A DNA stretch of 64,000 nucleotides from Streptomyces sp. CA-278952 (GTDB lineage Bacteria; Actinomycetota; Actinomycetes; Streptomycetales; Streptomycetaceae), in contig NZ_CP112880.1 in the NCBI RefSeq assembly GCF_028747205.1, positions 1,116,001 through 1,180,000 of the forward strand, in the 5' to 3' direction. The notes under the pieces are model-generated. The model was given only the letters and a program-made list of their open reading frames with translations, did no database searches and was not told where the DNA came from. Of the stretch, positions 62,908 to 64,000 are shown one piece after another. Both the position numbers and the translations under genes were made by a program. Within the stretch, counting starts at the first letter, position 1, and each line of letters opens with the position of its first letter.

Positions 62908-64000
62908 CTAGTCCAGGTACTGACAGGTGGCGCGGGGGGTGTACATGCCGTGTCCGGCTCGACCCGTGAACTTCCTTCCTGTGATGACGAGTTCGCCGCG
63001 CGAGAGCACGGTCTCGACCTGGCCGGTGATGCGTTTGCCCTCGTACGCCGAGTAGTCGACGTTCATGTGGTGGGTCTCGGCGGAGAGGGTCTGTTCGGCG
63101 TTCGGGTCGTAGATGACGATGTCGGCGTCGGCGCCCGGGGCGATGGTGCCCTTCTTCGGGTAGAGGCCGAACATCCGGGCCGGGGAGGCGCAGGCGATCT
63201 CGATCCAGCGGCGGCGGGTGAGGTGCCCGTCCACGACCGCCTGGTGCAGCAGGTCCATGCGGTGCTCGACGCCCGGCATGCCGTTGGGGATCTTGGAGAA
63301 GTCGCCGCGGCCCATCTCCTTCTGGCCCGAGAAGCAGAACGGGCAGTGGTCGGTGGAGACGACCTGGAGTTCGTTGTTGCGCAGGCCCCGCCACAGGGCT
63401 TCCTGGTGTTCCTTGGGGCGCAGCGGGGTGGAGCAGACGTACTTGGCGCCCTCGAAGTCGGGCTCGGCGAGGTTGTCGGTGGAGAGGAACAGATACTGCG
63501 GGCAGGTCTCGCCGAAGACGGGGAGGCCCTTGTGGCGGGCGGCGGCGATCTCGGCGACGGCCTCGTCGGCGGAGACGTGGACGACGTAGAGGGGGGATCC
63601 GGCGACCCGGGCGAGCTGGACGGCGCGGTGGGTGGCTTCGGCCTCCAGGGCGACCTTGCGGACGTCCCCGTGGTAGCGGGGGTCGGTGTGGCCGGCGGCG
63701 AGGGCCTGCTCGACGAGGACGTCGATGGCGATGCCGTTCTCGGCGTGCATCATGATCAGCCCGCCGTTTCCGGAGGCCCGTTGCATGGCGCGCAGGATCT
63801 GGCCGTCGTCGCTGTAGAAGACGCCGGGGTAGGCCATGAACAGCTTGAAGGAGGTGACGCCCTCGGAGACGAGGAGGTCCATCTCCTTGAGCGAGGAGGG
63901 GTTCACGTCCGCGAGGATCATGTGGAAGGCGTAGTCGATGGCGCAGTTGCCGTCGGCCTTGGCGTACCAGGCGTCGAGCCCGTCGCGCAGGGAGCGGCCC
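62908..64000 (-). CDS. Dihydropyrimidinase / D-hydantoinase (N-terminus beyond window)
   Basis: At least 364 residues; the start lies past base 64000. Cyclic amidohydrolase: carbamylated Lys in SFKLFMAYPG, metal His in MMHAEN and VVHVSADEA, and metal Asp in STDHCPF. The NH2-terminal H-x-H pair is out of view. VEHRMDLLHQAVVDG and SPARMFGLYPKKGTIAPGAD are typical of hydantoinases. It opens the ring of dihydropyrimidines or hydantoins to N-carbamoyl amino acids. Most upstream visible gene of the unit with the LLM oxidoreductase and NCS1 permease. Confidence 0.94.
   Translation of the reverse strand, partial: GRSLRDGLDAWYAKADGNCAIDYAFHMILADVNPSSLKEMDLLVSEGVTSFKLFMAYPGVFYSDDGQILRAMQRASGNGGLIMMHAENGIAIDVLVEQALAAGHTDPRYHGDVRKVALEAEATHRAVQLARVAGSPLYVVHVSADEAVAEIAAARHKGLPVFGETCPQYLFLSTDNLAEPDFEGAKYVCSTPLRPKEHQEALWRGLRNNELQVVSTDHCPFCFSGQKEMGRGDFSKIPNGMPGVEHRMDLLHQAVVDGHLTRRRWIEIACASPARMFGLYPKKGTIAPGADADIVIYDPNAEQTLSAETHHMNVDYSAYEGKRITGQVETVLSRGELVITGRKFTGRAGHGMYTPRATCQYLD

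Overview
The window is a high-GC actinobacterial chromosome segment, almost certainly from a Streptomyces. The evidence is strong G/C bias at third codon positions, many GTG/TTG starts, genes with no ribosome binding site that begin right after a -10 box (leaderless), a kinase/lipoprotein style typical of the genus, and a phospholipid plus ethylmalonyl-CoA gene order that I recall being conserved in streptomycetes. No rRNA, tRNA, CRISPR array, prophage or intact insertion sequence was seen. Most of the window is core metabolism, with a few accessory patches around 14-24 kb and 43-48 kb.

Region 1 (1-13.9 kb) is the ethylmalonyl-CoA pathway. It holds a duplicated 3-hydroxyacyl-CoA dehydrogenase and a TetR regulator, then a tight operon: crotonyl-CoA carboxylase/reductase, ethylmalonyl-CoA mutase, malyl-CoA lyase family protein, mesaconyl-CoA hydratase and methylsuccinyl-CoA dehydrogenase. 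Phosphatidylserine decarboxylase and synthase follow. Region 2 (14-24 kb) has a PIG-L deacetylase, a DUF1796 protein and a NodS-like methyltransferase downstream of a DasR-like site. It also has a Ser/Thr kinase fused to a ligand-binding domain, a MarR/RidA pair, an anti-sigma-type ATPase and a DUF1349 protein. Region 3 (23.5-31 kb) is a five-gene, translationally coupled branched-chain amino-acid-type ABC transporter with a divergent PucR regulator, a 15 x 15 bp minisatellite and glycerate kinase.

Region 4 (31-40.4 kb) is mixed housekeeping: Nudix hydrolase, orphan VapB-like protein, sirtuin, ferredoxin, a GDT1/TMEM165 exporter under a yybP-ykoY (Mn2+) riboswitch, two alkylation-repair genes, a macro-domain protein, an FAD oxidoreductase, an inositol-phosphatase-like protein and a DJ-1-like protein. 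Region 5 (40.4-48 kb) has an orphan DUF35 protein, a second TetR that is a clear paralogue of the first, and etfBA. It continues with an iron-boxed decarboxylase/N-hydroxylase siderophore pair that lacks desC and desD, and a scrambled metE relic. Region 6 (48-64 kb) has cobF, lplA, a membrane-anchored molybdopterin oxidoreductase, monomeric isocitrate dehydrogenase, a two-component system, an AhpD-like protein, an amidase, secreted proteins and the start of a reductive pyrimidine/hydantoin catabolic cluster.

The most interesting observation links regions 1 and 5. The promoters of ccr, etfBA and the DUF35 gene all carry two 13-bp palindromes (about GGCACTNAGTGCC) in the same position relative to the -35 and -10 boxes: one abuts the -35, the other fills the spacer. 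Two paralogous TetR proteins sit beside these promoters. This reads as a small dispersed regulon joining acyl-CoA carboxylation/dehydrogenation to its electron acceptor.
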